Below, in pieces: positions 38,889-38,902 of a DNA stretch of 38,902 nt; position 1 is the first letter of the stretch, and every line of letters begins with the position of its first letter. A program made the translations under genes and the position numbers. Source of the stretch: a bacterium (GTDB lineage: Bacteria; Eisenbacteria; RBG-16-71-46; CAIMUX01). A model generated the notes under the pieces. The model worked only from the letters and a program-made list of their open reading frames with translations. It searched no databases and was not told where the DNA came from. The stretch covers positions 1 through 38,902 of the forward strand of contig JAUIHP010000035.1 in NCBI GenBank assembly GCA_030431975.1, in the 5' to 3' direction.

Positions 38889-38902
38889 CACCGGACCGCC
38901 TC

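Overview
The window comes from a GC-rich Gram-negative bacterium with a strong preference for G or C at third codon positions. It encodes an outer membrane (a FadL-type barrel, a second large beta-barrel, several lipoproteins). It also has a subtilase with a FlgD-like C-terminal sorting-type domain and a DUF4159/DUF4175/TPR envelope locus. That mix suggests a deep lineage of the Fibrobacterota-Chlorobiota-Bacteroidota (FCB) group, such as Eisenbacteria- or Krumholzibacteriota-like bacteria. The lineage is inferred from gene content only.

Layout. The left edge (1-2529) holds the 3' end of an rsmA/ksgA-like gene convergent with polB, a family B DNA polymerase II. Between them are three imperfect tandem copies of the 3' tail of polB. 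From 2768 to 6846 runs a plus-strand set: a glycosyltransferase, a sugar-1-phosphate nucleotidyltransferase and a secreted subtilisin-like protease. A minus-strand pair (10907 to 6774) encodes a MOP-superfamily flippase and a fusion of an alkaline-phosphatase-like domain to an EEP phosphodiesterase. A divergent promoter region near 10980-11046 separates this pair from a plus-strand beta-barrel protein and two NTF2-like lipoproteins, closed by a strong UUCG-loop terminator. Then come secD-secF, a GATCCC hexanucleotide array, and an envelope operon (17755-25407): DUF4159, a giant DUF4175-type coiled-coil protein, a TPR protein and a protein of the family often mislabelled 'asparagine synthetase B'.

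The right part holds a small zinc ribbon, a HAD phosphatase, the bifunctional NAD(P)HX repair enzyme, a class II aldolase and a type I glutamine synthetase with a good terminator. A repeat-rich gap follows, then a HEAT-repeat/HD-GYP pair, an orphan minus-strand gene, a lipoprotein plus FadL-type porin behind a near-consensus promoter, and a roughly 800-base non-coding region bounded by two strong terminators. The window ends with a DUF4870-type membrane protein and a 157-bp-period tandem repeat.

Most striking points: (1) the class II aldolase has a C-terminal linker and amphipathic helix resembling a bacterial microcompartment encapsulation peptide; (2) the end of polB, which encodes a beta-clamp-binding peptide, is triplicated in tandem; (3) the 17755-25407 operon begins and ends with two GATase1/ThuA-like proteins around two large coiled-coil/TPR proteins, a coherent uncharacterised envelope system; (4) the region 37346-38052 looks like an unrecognised structured RNA or MITE-type element. 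No tRNA, rRNA, CRISPR array, transposase or prophage gene was seen.
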